Source: Dryomyza anilis (taxonomy: Eukaryota > Arthropoda > Insecta > Diptera > Dryomyzidae). Taken from it: DNA of 64,000 nucleotides. Below, piece after piece: positions 1-11,260 of this stretch. The stretch spans positions 3,410,001 through 3,474,000 of the forward strand of contig OX638134.1 in the NCBI GenBank assembly GCA_951804985.1, read 5' to 3'. The notes beneath the pieces are model-generated. The model saw only the letters and a program-made list of their open reading frames with translations. It was not told the DNA's origin and did no database searches. A program made the position numbers and the translations under genes. The first letter of the stretch is position 1. Every line of letters starts with the position of its first letter.

Positions 1-480
1 TTTCACTGTAAGTTAAATTTTTACTAAAAATTCAAATTTTCACTAAAATTCTATTTTTCCCTTAAATTTTAAAATTTCCCTATAATTTAAATTTTTCATT
101 AAAAATTCAATTTTTCATTAAAAATTCAATTTTTCATTAAAAATTCAATTTTTCATTAAAAATTCAATTTTTCATTAAAAATTCAATTTTTCATTAAAAA
201 ATCAATTTTTCATTAAAAAATCAATTTTTCATTAAAAAATCAATTTTTCATTAAAAATTAAATTTTTCATTAAAAATTCATTCTTCTCTAAAAATTCAAT
301 TTTTTACTAAGAATCAATTTTACATTAAAAAAAAAAAAAAACAATTTATAATTAAAAATTTAATTTTCATTAAAATTTAAATTTTTCATTAAAAATTCAA
401 TATTTAATTAAAAATTCAATTTTCATTAAAAATTTAAATTCAATTTTTTTTACTAAAAATTCAATTTTTTACTAAGTTTT
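1..480 (+). repeat. 19-bp tandem array, CATTA variant
   Basis: Head-to-tail copies of AAAAATTCAATTTTTCATT, most regular at about 100-260 and decaying toward 480. It belongs to the 19-bp family that recurs across the window, but has CATTA where other blocks have CACTA or CACTC. The array runs off the left edge. A 15-16 bp A run lies near 328-342. Confidence 0.9.
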
Positions 481-515
481 CATTATGCACTTAGAATTTA
501 AATTATATTTAATTT

Positions 516-807
516 TGTTTATATAATAATAATAATAGTTTGGCACTACAGTCCTATAAGAACTTAGGCCGAGCTCTCTCACCATTTTGAGCTGTGCGTG
601 TTACATTTGTACTCAAAGTGGTGGGACCTACAGTTTATTGCCGAATCCGAACGGCGGGTGAGAGCTTTTCATAGGCAATTTTTACTCTCGTAGGTTTGCC
701 ATTTACTACTATGAAAAGATGTTGTTAGCCCCAGTCCAGGCTTGAACCGGGGACCTTTCGGCTCGCAGTCCAATGCACTAACCACTGAGCTACCGCGGCC
801 TTTTTTA
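516..807 (-). mobile_element. tRNA-derived SINE, family 1, copy 1
   Basis: On the minus strand the element begins near 800 with a tRNA-like head. A-box TAGCTCAGTGGTTAGT lies at 792-777 and B-box GGTTCAAGCC at 748-739, spaced as in a tRNA gene. A conserved non-tRNA body follows to about 539 and ends in an ATT/TTA-rich tail. Copy 2 at 54950-55268 is clearly homologous along its length; copy 1 lacks about 31 bp found there near 712. The 12-mer TATATTTAATTT at 504-515 and 808-819 is a plausible target-site duplication, though AT-rich enough to arise by chance. It is not a functional tRNA gene, because the body continues past the tRNA head. The family was not recognised by name. Confidence 0.85.
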
Positions 808-819
808 TATATTTAATTT

Positions 820-1080
820 AAATATTAAATTTAAATTTTCACAGAAAAATTAAAATTTTTACTAAAAATTTAATTTTGAATTAAAAATTATTTTTTTATA
901 TGTATATATTTTTATTTTAATTTTTAAATGATTCAATTTTATCTATAATTATGAAAATCTCAAATTAAGTTTTTCATTATTATTTATATATTTTATTTTG
1001 TCGTCTATTTTATAAAAAAAATGTCAAATTCTATATCAACTACATGACAAAAATGCAACCGACTCTGTTGTCACTACAAC
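820..1080. other. AT-rich, decayed repeat; no gene seen
   Basis: The first 90 bases show weak 19-bp-repeat motifs (TTTTTACTAAAAATT). The rest is plain AT-rich sequence without an open frame. Confidence 0.6.
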
Positions 1081-1110
1081 CAGCAGGACACCATTCAGCA
1101 GTTGTCAAGC

Positions 1111-1380
1111 ATGCCAATGTTTGATAACATTTCGACCATAAGCCAGCGCTGTTCTAAAATGTACGTCGTAGCACATCAGCAACACAGCGGCAACCCTTCA
1201 CTCAGTCAAGCACACACTGCGGACTCACTCATTTACACTATGACACACTTTTCTTCACTTCTCTCCTCTCCAATGCAGTGTGCATCAGCAACAACATCAA
1301 GAGCAGCAGCAGCAACATCCTCCTCAATGCCGCAAGTTGCTGTTTGTTGGTTAAAAATGTTGCACAGCACAAAATGTTGA
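1111..1380 (+). CDS. small ORF candidate, unrecognised
   Basis: An 89-codon ATG frame with A at -3 lies in a less AT-rich, non-repetitive island. The product is rich in Ser, Ala, Thr and Gln, with a serine/alanine run around residues 61-70 from an AGCAGC tract. No signal peptide, membrane segment or domain was recognised. Dipteran non-coding DNA often carries CAG/CAA tracts that keep frames open, so a chance ORF is the main alternative. Reported only because it is the longest ATG frame in the island. Confidence 0.13.
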   Translation: MPMFDNISTISQRCSKMYVVAHQQHSGNPSLSQAHTADSLIYTMTHFSSLLSSPMQCASATTSRAAAATSSSMPQVAVCWLKMLHSTKC

Positions 1381-1951
1381 CCAATATTCAACACACATCT
1401 ATCCATCCATCCGTCCGTTCGTCTATCTGGCTTTCGCTGACTCTGTCCTATCGTATGTCCTTCGGCATAAACTTCAATCAGCGGTCCTTCCGCTCCGCTC
1501 CGTTTCACTTCTTTTTCTCTTTTATCTGTCGTTTTGCTTGTGTGTCATCTTAAGAGCTGTGTAAATTTACAACGCGCGCAACGCGATAAATACACCAAAT
1601 GACATCGAAACGAACATGAACGACAACGACGTCGTCGATTTACGTTTGGTTAAACATGATAATTACCAGTCAACAACGCTGATAACGTCAAACTGATGCC
1701 GCCGCTGCCAGTCAGTCGACAGTCAGTCAGTCCAACTATATTGCAACAGAATCCAAGCCATTTGAATGGAACCCACCAGAATCCAACGAACCGTACCGAA
1801 CCGTACCGAATTGTAATGAAAAATGACAACGACTGAATGTGAATAAATATGTGTGCTTGTTCTTGTTGGCAGGACATGGTAATCGCAAGGATGGCATTTA
1901 TGTGATTGAGTGATGGATACTATTCGAATTATGCGGTTCAAGTGATGTAGG
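1381..1951. other. single-copy island, no gene identified
   Basis: Moderately AT-rich unique sequence. It contains a tandem 10-mer (GAACCGTACC type) at about 1788-1810 and CAGTCAGT repeats near 1710-1730. Overlapping short frames occur on both strands; none starts convincingly. Confidence 0.5.
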
Positions 1952-2036
1952 TCGTTTGCTGACTGAAGGTATCGTAATTGGTAAACTCAACTCAGAATGG
2001 GTTCTATAAGGAATGTGGGAAAGACTAACCAGTTTA
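1952..2036 (+). repeat. duplicated anchor sequence, copy 1
   Basis: An 85-bp non-satellite segment starting TCGTTTGCTGACTGAAGGTA and ending AGACTAACCAGTTT. It recurs at 2858-2936. Both copies are followed directly by 19-bp satellite, so anchor plus array were probably duplicated together with an offset of about 906 bp. Confidence 0.85.
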
Positions 2037-4020
2037 AATTTTTAATAAAATTTGATTGTTCAATAAAATATTTCCGCCAAAATTAGTTTCTCACTGAAAA
2101 ATATTTTTTTTAATTAAAAAATTCAATTTTTCACTCAAAATTTAAAAATTTAATTTATCACACTATTCAAAATTTGACTCATAATTCAAATTTTCACTCA
2201 AAATTTAACTTTTGAATCAAAAATCCATTTTTCACTCAAACTTCCATTTTCACTCAAAATTCCATTTTCACTCAAAATTCCATTTTTCACATCAAATTCA
2301 ATATTGAAATATTGAATTTCAATTTTTCACTCGAATTCAATGTTTCAGACTAAATTCAATTTTATACTCAAAATTAAATTTTTCACTCAAAATTCAAATT
2401 TTCACTCAAAATTTAACTTTTGAATTAAAATTTCATTTTTCACTCAAAATTCCATTAACACTCAAAATTCCATTTTTCACTCAAAATTCCATTTTTCACT
2501 CAAAATTCCATTTTTCACATCAAATTCAATATTTCACTCGAATTCACTCAAAATTCAATTTTTCACTCAAAATTCAATTTTTTACTAAAAATTCAAATTT
2601 TCACTCAAAATTCAAATTTTCACAAAATTCAAATTTTCACTCAAAATTCAAATTTTCACTCAAAATTAAAATTTTCACTCAAAATTCAAATTATCACTCA
2701 AAATTTAATTTTCCACTTAAAATTCAATTTTTCACTCAAAATTAAATTTTTCTCAACAAATTCAATATTTCATTAAAATTTCAATTTTTCACTCCAAATT
2801 CAAATTTTTTTTTTTATTAAAAATCAAAATTTTCACTCAAAATTCAATTTCTTTCTCTCGTTTGCTGACTGAAGGTATAGTAATTGGTAAACTCTACTCA
2901 ACATGTGTTCCGTTCTGTGGGAAAGACTAACCAGTTTTTTTTTAATTCATAATTTAATTTTAACTCAAAATTCATTTTTTACTTCAATTCAACATTTCAC
3001 TCAAAATTCAAATTTTCGCTTAAAATTCATATTTTCACTCAAAATTCATATTTTCACTCAAAATTCTATTTTTCATAACAAATTCATTATTTCACTAAAA
3101 ATTCAATTTTCCATTAGAAATCAGTTTTTTTAACTAAAATTTCAAGTATTCACTCAAAATAAATTTTTCTCTCAAAATTTATTTTTTCACTCAAAATTAA
3201 ATTTTTCATTAAAATTTCAATTTTTCTCTCAAATTTCCATGTTTCTCTCAAAAATCTATTTTTCACTCGAAATTCAATATTCCACTAAAAATTCAATTTT
3301 TCACTCAAATTAAATTTTTCATTCAAAATCAAGTTATCACTTAAAATTCAATTGTTCCCTCAAAATTCAAATTTGCACTCAAAATTCAAATTTTCACTAA
3401 AAATTCAATTTTTCACTCAATTTACAATTTTTCACCTAAAATTCACTCAAAATTAATTTTTTATTAAAATTTAAATTTTTATCTCAAAATTCAATGTTTC
3501 AAATTTAAAATTTTCACAAAATATAATATTTCACTCAAAATTCAATTTTTCACTCAATTTTTCACTCAAAATTTTATTTTCCACTCAATATTCAATTTTT
3601 AATTCAAAATCAATTTAACAACTCAAAATTCAAGTTTTCACTCAAAATTCAAAATTTTCTCAAAATTCAAGTTTTCACACAAAATTCAAAAATTTTCTCA
3701 AAATTCAATTTTCACTCAAAATTCAAATGTTCACTCAAAATTCAATTTTTCACTTACCTTTCAATTTTCACCCAAATTTAATTTTTGCACCTACTATTCA
3801 CTAAAAAATAAATTTTTCATTCAAAATTAAAATGTTCACTCAAAATTCAAATTTTCACTTAATTTTCAATTTTTCACCCAAATTTAATTTTTGCACCTAC
3901 TTATTCACTAAAAAATAAATTTTTCATTCAAATTAAAAATTTTCTCTCAAAATTCATTATTTCAAATTTTGACTAAAAATCAATTCTAATATTTTAAATT
4001 CACTAAAAATTAAATTTAAC
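2037..4020 (+). repeat. 19-bp tandem array, CACTC subtype
   Basis: About 2 kb of CACTCAAAATTCAATTTTT units with many 1-3 base changes, plus the second anchor copy at 2858-2936. Units are closest to consensus around 2440-2700. Short frames here (for example 2903-3133) only translate the repeat. Confidence 0.9.
2858..2936 (+). repeat. duplicated anchor sequence, copy 2
   Basis: Matches 1952-2036 with several substitutions and a short deletion after ACTCAACATG. It is embedded between satellite units, which fixes the offset of the duplication at about 906 bp. Confidence 0.85.
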
Positions 4021-5270
4021 GAATAATTCAATTCAACACAAATATTAAAAATATGCGCTTTAACAAAACTAAATAAATTAATTTATTTTAGTAAATTAAG
4101 AAAATACTTATTCTGCTAAATAAATGTGTATCACAATTTTTAACCTCCATATAATAATTTTATTCTGTATTTTAGCAACCAAAAACTGCACCGCATATAA
4201 ACCCGAAATTAAATTATTTATCACATATGCCATATAATATATTTATGCGTCGAATACTTATGCAAAATGTGTTCTTCCTGTCAATTGTCGTCATTTGCCA
4301 AAAAGCGTCGCACGTGACAAACTTTTCTATTTGACGGTTTGTCGTGTGGAAGCCATAAATGCAGCAGCAACAGCAACATGTGCGGCACACAACGAAAATT
4401 TTAATCAAGTCAGGCGGCGGCTTCAGATGACAACCAAAATAACCAACAAAATAAAAAAAGGCACAAACATCAAATTAGCAAATTCAAACTTTTGGATGCT
4501 TTGGCTGACAAAGAGCGAAAATAATATGGAAAATTAACAAATGTGAAATGTGAGAAAATGGATAAAGTGTGGGATGTTAGCAAAAAGTAATGAACGAAAT
4601 GACAAAATAAAAATAGGCATTTTATGTGGGCAAAATATGCAGGGAAAATTGAAAATTAACTTTTAGCAGGGTAAAAAAATGTTTTTATGTGTAATTTTGT
4701 GGAATATGATTTGCTATTATTAAAATAGATTAAAGTACAAAGGGAAATAAGCACAAACAGTACTCGAAATACATATCGCAGAATCTATTTCCAAAAATAG
4801 CCGTCACTTCCATTATCAAAACCTAACTGAAAAAAGGTATTTGTACCACTTATAAAGTTGGCGCGTGCAAAACAGTTTTGTTGCTTTATAAGAGTCTGAA
4901 GTAAGGAAAATTACGCTGCTATTAATGCAAAAACATTCGAAAATTGGGTACCTTGGCAATGAATGCAAGTGCACATTTATATCTGGTTGTTGCAATTAGT
5001 GGGTGTTGTTTAAACTTAAACATGTGGCACTCTAAAGAAAGCGTTTCATGTACCGGAAACCACAACGACGAATTTCGGATTTTATTACTTGAGTCTGTCT
5101 GATTTTATTACATGGTTTTTGTGGCGCGTCATCATTATATTCAAAAGCATGAATTATGGTTGCGCTAAATGTGGCTGGCATCACATGTGCGCCGGGATGT
5201 CATAAAATCTTTTGCGAAATAAGCGTATTTTTCAGACATTAATTAGGGTTTTAAAACAAATTTGTTTAGG
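4021..5270. other. single-copy AT-rich stretch, no gene identified
   Basis: Unique sequence between opposed satellite blocks. A frame at 4295-4537 opens at TTG and has no ATG before its second half, so it is not called. Two copies of ATTTTATTAC flank GAGTCTGTCTG near 5078-5110. Confidence 0.5.
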
Positions 5271-6260
5271 GTAAACGAAAGTTAAATTTTCAAGTATTAA
5301 CTTTTTTAAGTCAAAAATTTCAATTTTAAAGCAAATATGAAATTTTTACTTAAATTAGTAAACATAAATTAGTAAAAATAAAAAATTATTTAAATTAAAT
5401 GTGAAAAATTAATTTTTAATGAAAAAAAAATATTTGTGAAATTTTTAAGTAAAACAAATATTTTGAGTGACAAATTGAGTTTTGAGCGAAATATTAAGTT
5501 TTGAATCAAGAAATTAATTTGAAATGAAAAATAGAAATAAATAAAATTTTGAGTGAAAAATTGGATTTGAGTGAGAAATTGATGTTTGAGTAAAATTTTA
5601 ATTTTGAATTAAAAATTTCATTTTGAATTAAAAATTTAATTTTGAGTTAAAAATTGTATTTGACTGGAAATTTGAAAATTTTATTACAGTGAAAAATTGA
5701 AATTTAAGTGAAAAATTGAAAGTTTAGTGAAAATTTGATTTTTGAGTGCAAAATTGATTTTTGAGTGAAAAATTGATTTTTGAGTGAAAAATTGAATTTT
5801 TAATAAAAAACTGATTTTAGAGTGAAAAATTGATTTTTGAGTGAAAAATTCATTTTTGAGTGAAATAACTGATTTTAGAGTGAAAAATTAATTTTGAGCG
5901 TAAAATTTAAATTTGAGTGAAAAATTGAATTTCGAGTGAAAAATTGATTTTTGAGTGAAAAATTGAATTTTGAGTGAAAAATTGATTTTTGAGTGAAAAA
6001 TTGATTTTTGAGTGAAAATATGAATTTTGAACAACATTTTTTTTTTATTTTAAGTGAACATTGGATTTAAATTTAATTTTGAGTAAAATATTAAATTTCG
6101 AGTGAAAATTTGTATTTTTTTTTAGTAACAATTTAATTTTTTAACAATAATTGAATTTTTTATTGAAAATTTGATTTATTTGGTATATAATTTGAATTTT
6201 AATGTAAATTTAAATATTTATGGAAAAATTAAATTTTTAGAATTTAGCAAAAAATATAAA
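5271..6260 (-). repeat. 19-bp tandem array, CACTC subtype, inverted
   Basis: Units read GAGTGAAAAATTGATTTTT on the plus strand, the reverse complement of the CACTC subtype at 2037-4020. Best preserved at about 5740-6020. The edges decay into AT-rich sequence. Confidence 0.9.
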
Positions 6261-6780
6261 TTGAATAAATTCCATTTCAACCTATTTAACTTTCCATAGT
6301 TTTGTTGTGCAGTTTAATTATTTTTTATTTGTTTGTTTTTGTTTTATTTGTTTTAAGGACATTTATTTTTCGACTCTTTCAATGTTTTTCCTTCGAGTTT
6401 ATTTTTGTTGTTGACTATTTATTGGCATCTATTTCTCAATACTTTTTGTACTTCACTTTTTGATTTCGAACTTTTGTCGCCAATGTTGTTTGCACTGCAC
6501 TTTTAAGCAATACTTTCAGTAGCTACTTTTTCTGTGCTTACTCTGCCATTTTCCTTTTTGATCAAAGCGTTTTTTTTTGTAGCCTAATTATTGCGTTCTT
6601 GTGCCAAGAAGCTGCTACTGCAAATGCTCTTCCGTTTTCACAGGCGCGCTGAGAGAGCACTCTACCATTCAACCAACTGCTTCCGGCGAACAACAAACTA
6701 CTCAGCCACCCACTCACTCACTATGCAGCCATTTGTGCACTGCGAGAAAAAAATTAGTGGTATCATTTAAAATAAAAAAT
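6261..6780. other. single-copy T-rich stretch
   Basis: TTTTG-rich sequence followed by a less AT-rich patch at 6600-6750. No ATG-initiated frame of note. It separates two inverted satellite blocks of the same subtype. Confidence 0.5.
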
Positions 6781-7510
6781 AGTTTCAATTTTTAGTGAAA
6801 TTTTAATTTTGGTGAAAATGTGAATTTTGAGTAAAAATTTGAATTTTGAGTGAAAATTTGAATTTTGAGTGAAAATTTTAATTTTGAGTGACAATTTCAA
6901 TTTTGAGTGAAAATTTGAATTTTGAGTAAAAATTGAATTTTGAGTGAACATTTGAATATTGAGTGAAAATTTCAATTTTGAGTGAATATTTCAATTTTGA
7001 GTGAAAATTTCAATTTTAAGTGAAAATTTCAATTTTGAGTGAAAATTGAATTTTGAGTGAAAATTTGAATTTTGAGTGAAAATTTGAATTTTGAGTGAAA
7101 ATTTGAATTTTGAGTGAAAATTTGAATTTTGAGTGAACATTTGAAGTTTAAGTGAAAATTTGAATTTTGAGTGAAAATTGAATTTTGAGTGAAAATTTGA
7201 ATTTTGAGTGAAAATTTGAATTTTGAGCGAAAATTTTAATTTTGAATGCAAAATGGAGTAAAAAATAGTATTTTGAGTGAAAAAAATGGTTTTTAAATAA
7301 AAAAAATTCAATTTTTATTGAAATTTTGAATTCCGCGTGAATATTTTATTTAAAGTACAAATTTGAATTCTGATGAATTGAGTAAAATTATTAATTTTTC
7401 AGAAATTTAAAGTTTTATATAAAATTGACTTTTTGGTCAAAAATGTAATTTTAATCAAAATTAAATTTTTAAATGAAAATTAAAATTTTTTATAAAATTT
7501 TAATTTAAAA
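6781..7510 (-). repeat. 19-bp tandem array, CACTC subtype, inverted, well preserved
   Basis: Regular GAGTGAAAATTTGAATTTT units, strictly 19 bp over most of 6830-7240. The 106-codon minus-strand frame here is a periodic translation of the repeat (FSLKIQ-like) and not a gene. Confidence 0.93.
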
Positions 7511-8880
7511 TTTTCGCACCATGTACGTACTACATAATTTCATAACGGCCACCCATGCTGTCGCTCAACATGTTTTGCAACTAATATTCATATGGGGCAG
7601 CTGTTGTTGGTGATGTTGTGGTCCTTGTTGTTCCATTTCGTTTGCCACCGCTGGCTGTGACAAGTAGCGGAAATCTTGCCAGCAATATTATTATTATTAT
7701 TAGGATTATTTTCATAGTTTTATTTCACAGTTTTTATTTTTAATGTTCTGCTATTTTGTGGTAGTTTCTCAAATTGTTAGAGTCTTTTGTAACAGTTTTT
7801 CTAGTATTTTCTAGTTTTTATATGGTTTTCATAATGTTATTGCTTACATTATTGTTGTGATTTTTTCATTGTCCTTTTTTTTGTATGATTGTAGCACTTG
7901 TTGTCCGAAAATTTCTGCCCAATTTATGGTGCTGCTCGGGCGTGACAAGTGCCAAGTAGTAGCTGCTTTTATTTACATTTTTATTTTTTTTGATCTTTTT
8001 GATTTACAGTTTCTTCCTTTATTCTACTTCTCACTTTAAATTTGCTTCTTTCCTTTTTTTGTTCATTTAAATTTAATTCTTCCATTTCTGATTTAAATCT
8101 TCTTTTCAATCTTTCCCTGATACTTTTTTCTGCTTTAGTGGCTCTACTTTTTGCCCAGTATCACCTTCTACATTTTGTCTTCTTTTCCTTTTTCTTCTTC
8201 TGTTAATCTTCTTCTGTTAATCTCCCTTTTTTTTGCCTTCTTTGAAAAAAAAAGAAGTACGCCATATGAACAAATGCAGCTTTTCTGCTTAATATCCTTG
8301 TTGTACTCTTCATCTTCTTCCACCATCACCTCTCCATCATGCACTTTTTATTTGCCTTCTTTTACCTTATATTGCCACCATGTGGTGCTATCTGATAATG
8401 CTGCCTGACCGCATGACGAACTGTGTGGCAAGAAAATCCCTTCAGAAGGTTTAGTTTTCTTTTTTTCATAACCTGTGCCTGGCGCTACGCCAGCGATTGT
8501 CGCTGTTGCTACTGTTCGCTTTTAGCCACAACACAAGACAAAAAGCAGACAGACAGCAGCTCAAAGTAGGCTGCTCGACAACTCGTTCAACGTGTGGATA
8601 ATGCGGCAACTGGCCACAAATTCTACCAAAATATTTAGCCAACATCCTTCCGTTGTGGTGCTTACGAGGTGCTGTAAGTCGGCTTAGTATTTTTTATGTT
8701 ATTTCTTATTTTTTCTGCTTTTTTTCTACTTTTTTTCTACTTCTTTTTTCTACTTCTTATTTTCAACATAAACGAATTTCCGTGTTGGCCGTTTTTATTG
8801 CTGCTGCTGCTTTTTGAAAGACGTGGCCACATATTGCAATAAAAATGTATGCATTTTTTAAGTGTTGGGTAAAAAAATGT
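7511..8880. other. single-copy, pyrimidine-rich stretch; no gene identified
   Basis: Contains an ATT microsatellite at about 7687-7702, a TTCTTTTTCC-type pyrimidine-rich strand across 8040-8340, and TTTTTTCTAC tandem units at about 8718-8760. A GTAAGT after GCT at 8671 has no convincing frame upstream. Confidence 0.5.
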
Positions 8881-9440
8881 TGATTTGTTTAATATAAATT
8901 TTAAACAAATTTTAAATTTTTTAATGAAAAATTGAAATTTTAGTGATAATTTGAATTTTTAGTGAAAAAATTAAAGTTTTTAAAGAAAAATAAAATTTTT
9001 AGTAAAAAATTGAATTTTAAGTGAAAAATTGAATTTATAGTGAAAAATTTAATTTATATTTAAAAATTAAATTTTTAGTGAAAAATTGAATTTTTAGTGA
9101 AAAATTGAATTTTTAGAGAAAAATTGAATTTTTTAGTGAAAATTTGAATTTTTAGTTAAAAATTTAATTTTTAGTGAACAATTGAATTTTAAGTGATATA
9201 TTGAATTTTAAGTGAAATATTGAATTTTTAGTGAAATATTGAATTTTTAGTGAAAATTTGAATTTTAATGCAAAATTGAATTTTTAGTGAAAAATTGAAT
9301 TATTAGTGAATATTTTAATTTTTAGTTCAAATTGATTTTTTTTTTGTTAAAAATTGAATTTTTATAGTGAATATATTATTAATGAAAATTGAGTTTTTAG
9401 TGAAAAATTTAATTTTTAGTGAAAAGTTATTAATAATTAT
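8881..9440 (-). repeat. 19-bp tandem array, CACTA subtype, inverted
   Basis: Units read TTTTAGTGAAAAATTGAAT on the plus strand, the reverse complement of the CACTA subtype. It lies 1.4 kb from the CACTC-subtype block at 6781-7510 without mixing of variants. Confidence 0.9.
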
Positions 9441-10262
9441 ATACATTATTCAACACTGCTTTTTACAGTTGTTTTATTGCTTTAAAGCGCCGTGAGTGGC
9501 GCGAAATTGACTACGCGAGCTGTTCGTGTGTAAGCGCCGTAATATTAGATTTTCTTTCAGCAACTGACAGCATATGTGCAGAAAACGTCAGTTTGAAGCG
9601 AACAAAAAAATAAAGTAATGACTTGAAGAAAAGAATAAAATTGGAAAATATAAAAAAAAGAAAATATAAAATTGAAAAAAGTTAAAAAGAAGAAATGTTT
9701 ATTTTGTGATAAAAAAAAACAGAAAATCTGGCAACATACTCTGGCAAAATTTGTCATGGTTATGTGTTTGCGGCATTCTGTGACTGCAGCAGACAAAATG
9801 TGACAGCTGTCAGTGATGCGCTGCCGTTTTGTTTGCAACCGCAGCTGCGTCGCTCGTAATCACACCAAACACATATATCATTCTCTCGAATACAAACTAC
9901 TCTTACCGCTCATTTACTCACCAATCACTCAGGCGCATCATGTGGTGCTCACAAAAACACCTGCGCGACAGCGCTTGAAATTATCTGCCATCAACTCACT
10001 CAACTCAATGTGATTTGATTTGGGTGAAGTGAAGTTGTATTCAGTTCAGCCGCCTGTGGTGTTTTTAATGCTGATGAGGATCATCCGACGACAATAAAAA
10101 GAGAAAAAATAATAAAAGCATTTTTAAACATCATTTAAAAAAAACATAAGTATTTGAGATTTTAATGCAAAAAGCTTTATAATGTTTAAAAATATAATTT
10201 ATTGTCACTGCGTTAACGTTGCGCATACATATGTCATGTGTTACAGATGCAATGCGACATTT
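9441..10262. other. single-copy island, no gene identified
   Basis: A less AT-rich patch lies at 9480-9600 and another at 9770-10070. A 65-codon ATG frame (9816-10013, plus) has no recognisable feature and is left as non-coding. An A-rich tract lies at 9600-9720. Confidence 0.45.
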
Positions 10263-10438
10263 ATTGAATTTTAAGATAAAATTTCACTTTTAGTTCAAAT
10301 ATATTTTTTAATAACAAAATTCTAATTTTTAGTGAAAAATATAATGTTTGATGAAAAATAAAATTTTTAATGGAAATTAATTTTTTGTTATAAAAAATAT
10401 ATTTTTATTAAAGGCGAAATTTTATCTTAAAATTCAAT
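10263..10438. repeat. 176-bp fold-back (long inverted repeat)
   Basis: The outer 23 bp are perfectly inverted: 10263-10285 against 10416-10438 (GAATTTTAAGATAAAATTTC core). Imperfect pairing continues inward through AATATATTTTTTAATAACAAAA against its partner, giving arms of roughly 60 bp around a 19-bp-repeat-like centre. It could be a small fold-back element or a template-switch product. No target-site duplication was evident. Confidence 0.8.
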
Positions 10439-11260
10439 TAAATTTAATTGAATTTACTGAAAATTTGAATTTTAATGAAAAATTTAATTGTTAGTGAAAA
10501 ATTGAAAAAATTGATTTTTTAGAGAAAAATTGAATTTTTAGTGAAAATTTGAATTTGTAGTGAAAAATTGAATTTTTAGTGAAAAATTTAATTGTTAATG
10601 AAAAATTGAATTTTGAATAAAAAATTGAATTTTTAGTGAAAAATTGATTTTTTAGTGCAAAATTAAATTTTTAGTAACAAATTTCATTATTACAGAAAAA
10701 TTCAAATTTTTAATAAAAAAAAAGACTTTTTTGTGGAAAATTGAATTTTTAGTAAAAAATTGAATATATAGTGAAAATTTGTATTTTTTACTAAAAAATT
10801 TAATTTTTAATGAACAATTTAATTTTTAGCGAAAATTTGAAAATTTGAATTTTTGGTGAAAAATTGAATTTTTAGTGAACAATTGAATTTTTAGTAAAAC
10901 ATTGAATTTTTAGTGGAATATTGAATTTTTAGTAAAAAATTTAATATATAGAGAAATTTGTATTTTTTTACTGAAAAATTGGATTTTTAATGAACAATTT
11001 AATTTTTAGTGAATAAATTAGTTTATTTACAAAAAATTAAACATTTAAGTGAAAATTTGAATTTTAGTTAATATTTGAATTTAGTTAAAAATTTAGATTT
11101 TTACTAAAACATTTTAATATTAGAGGTAAGTGTATTTATGAGTCAAGATTTTAATTTTTGTAAAAATTTAAAATTTTATTTTATAATTTAATTTAATGTA
11201 ATAAAATTAATTTTTAATGAACAATTTTATTTTGAATTAAAAATTGATTTTTCCATTTAT
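10439..11260 (-). repeat. 19-bp tandem array, CACTA subtype, inverted
   Basis: TTTTTAGTGAAAAATTGAA units, moderately degenerate. The pair TAGTAAAAAATT(G/T)AATATATAG recurs at about 10750 and 10930, suggesting a higher-order duplication of about 180 bp. Confidence 0.88.

Noticed and set aside
735..800. tRNA gene on the minus strand (A and B boxes present)
   Set aside because: The head continues directly into a SINE body shared with a second copy, and the anticodon arm is degenerate.
4295..4537. 80-codon plus frame
   Set aside because: Non-ATG start and no motif; the first ATG would leave only a Lys/Asn/Thr-rich tail.
6991..7311. 106-codon minus frame with repeated NSNFHSKF peptides
   Set aside because: 19-bp satellite translation: three units give 57 bp, or 19 codons, which explains the periodic peptide.
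11126..11131. GTAAGT splice donor after TAGAG
   Set aside because: It lies at the edge of a satellite array with no open frame; roughly 20 such hexamers per strand are expected by chance in this base composition.
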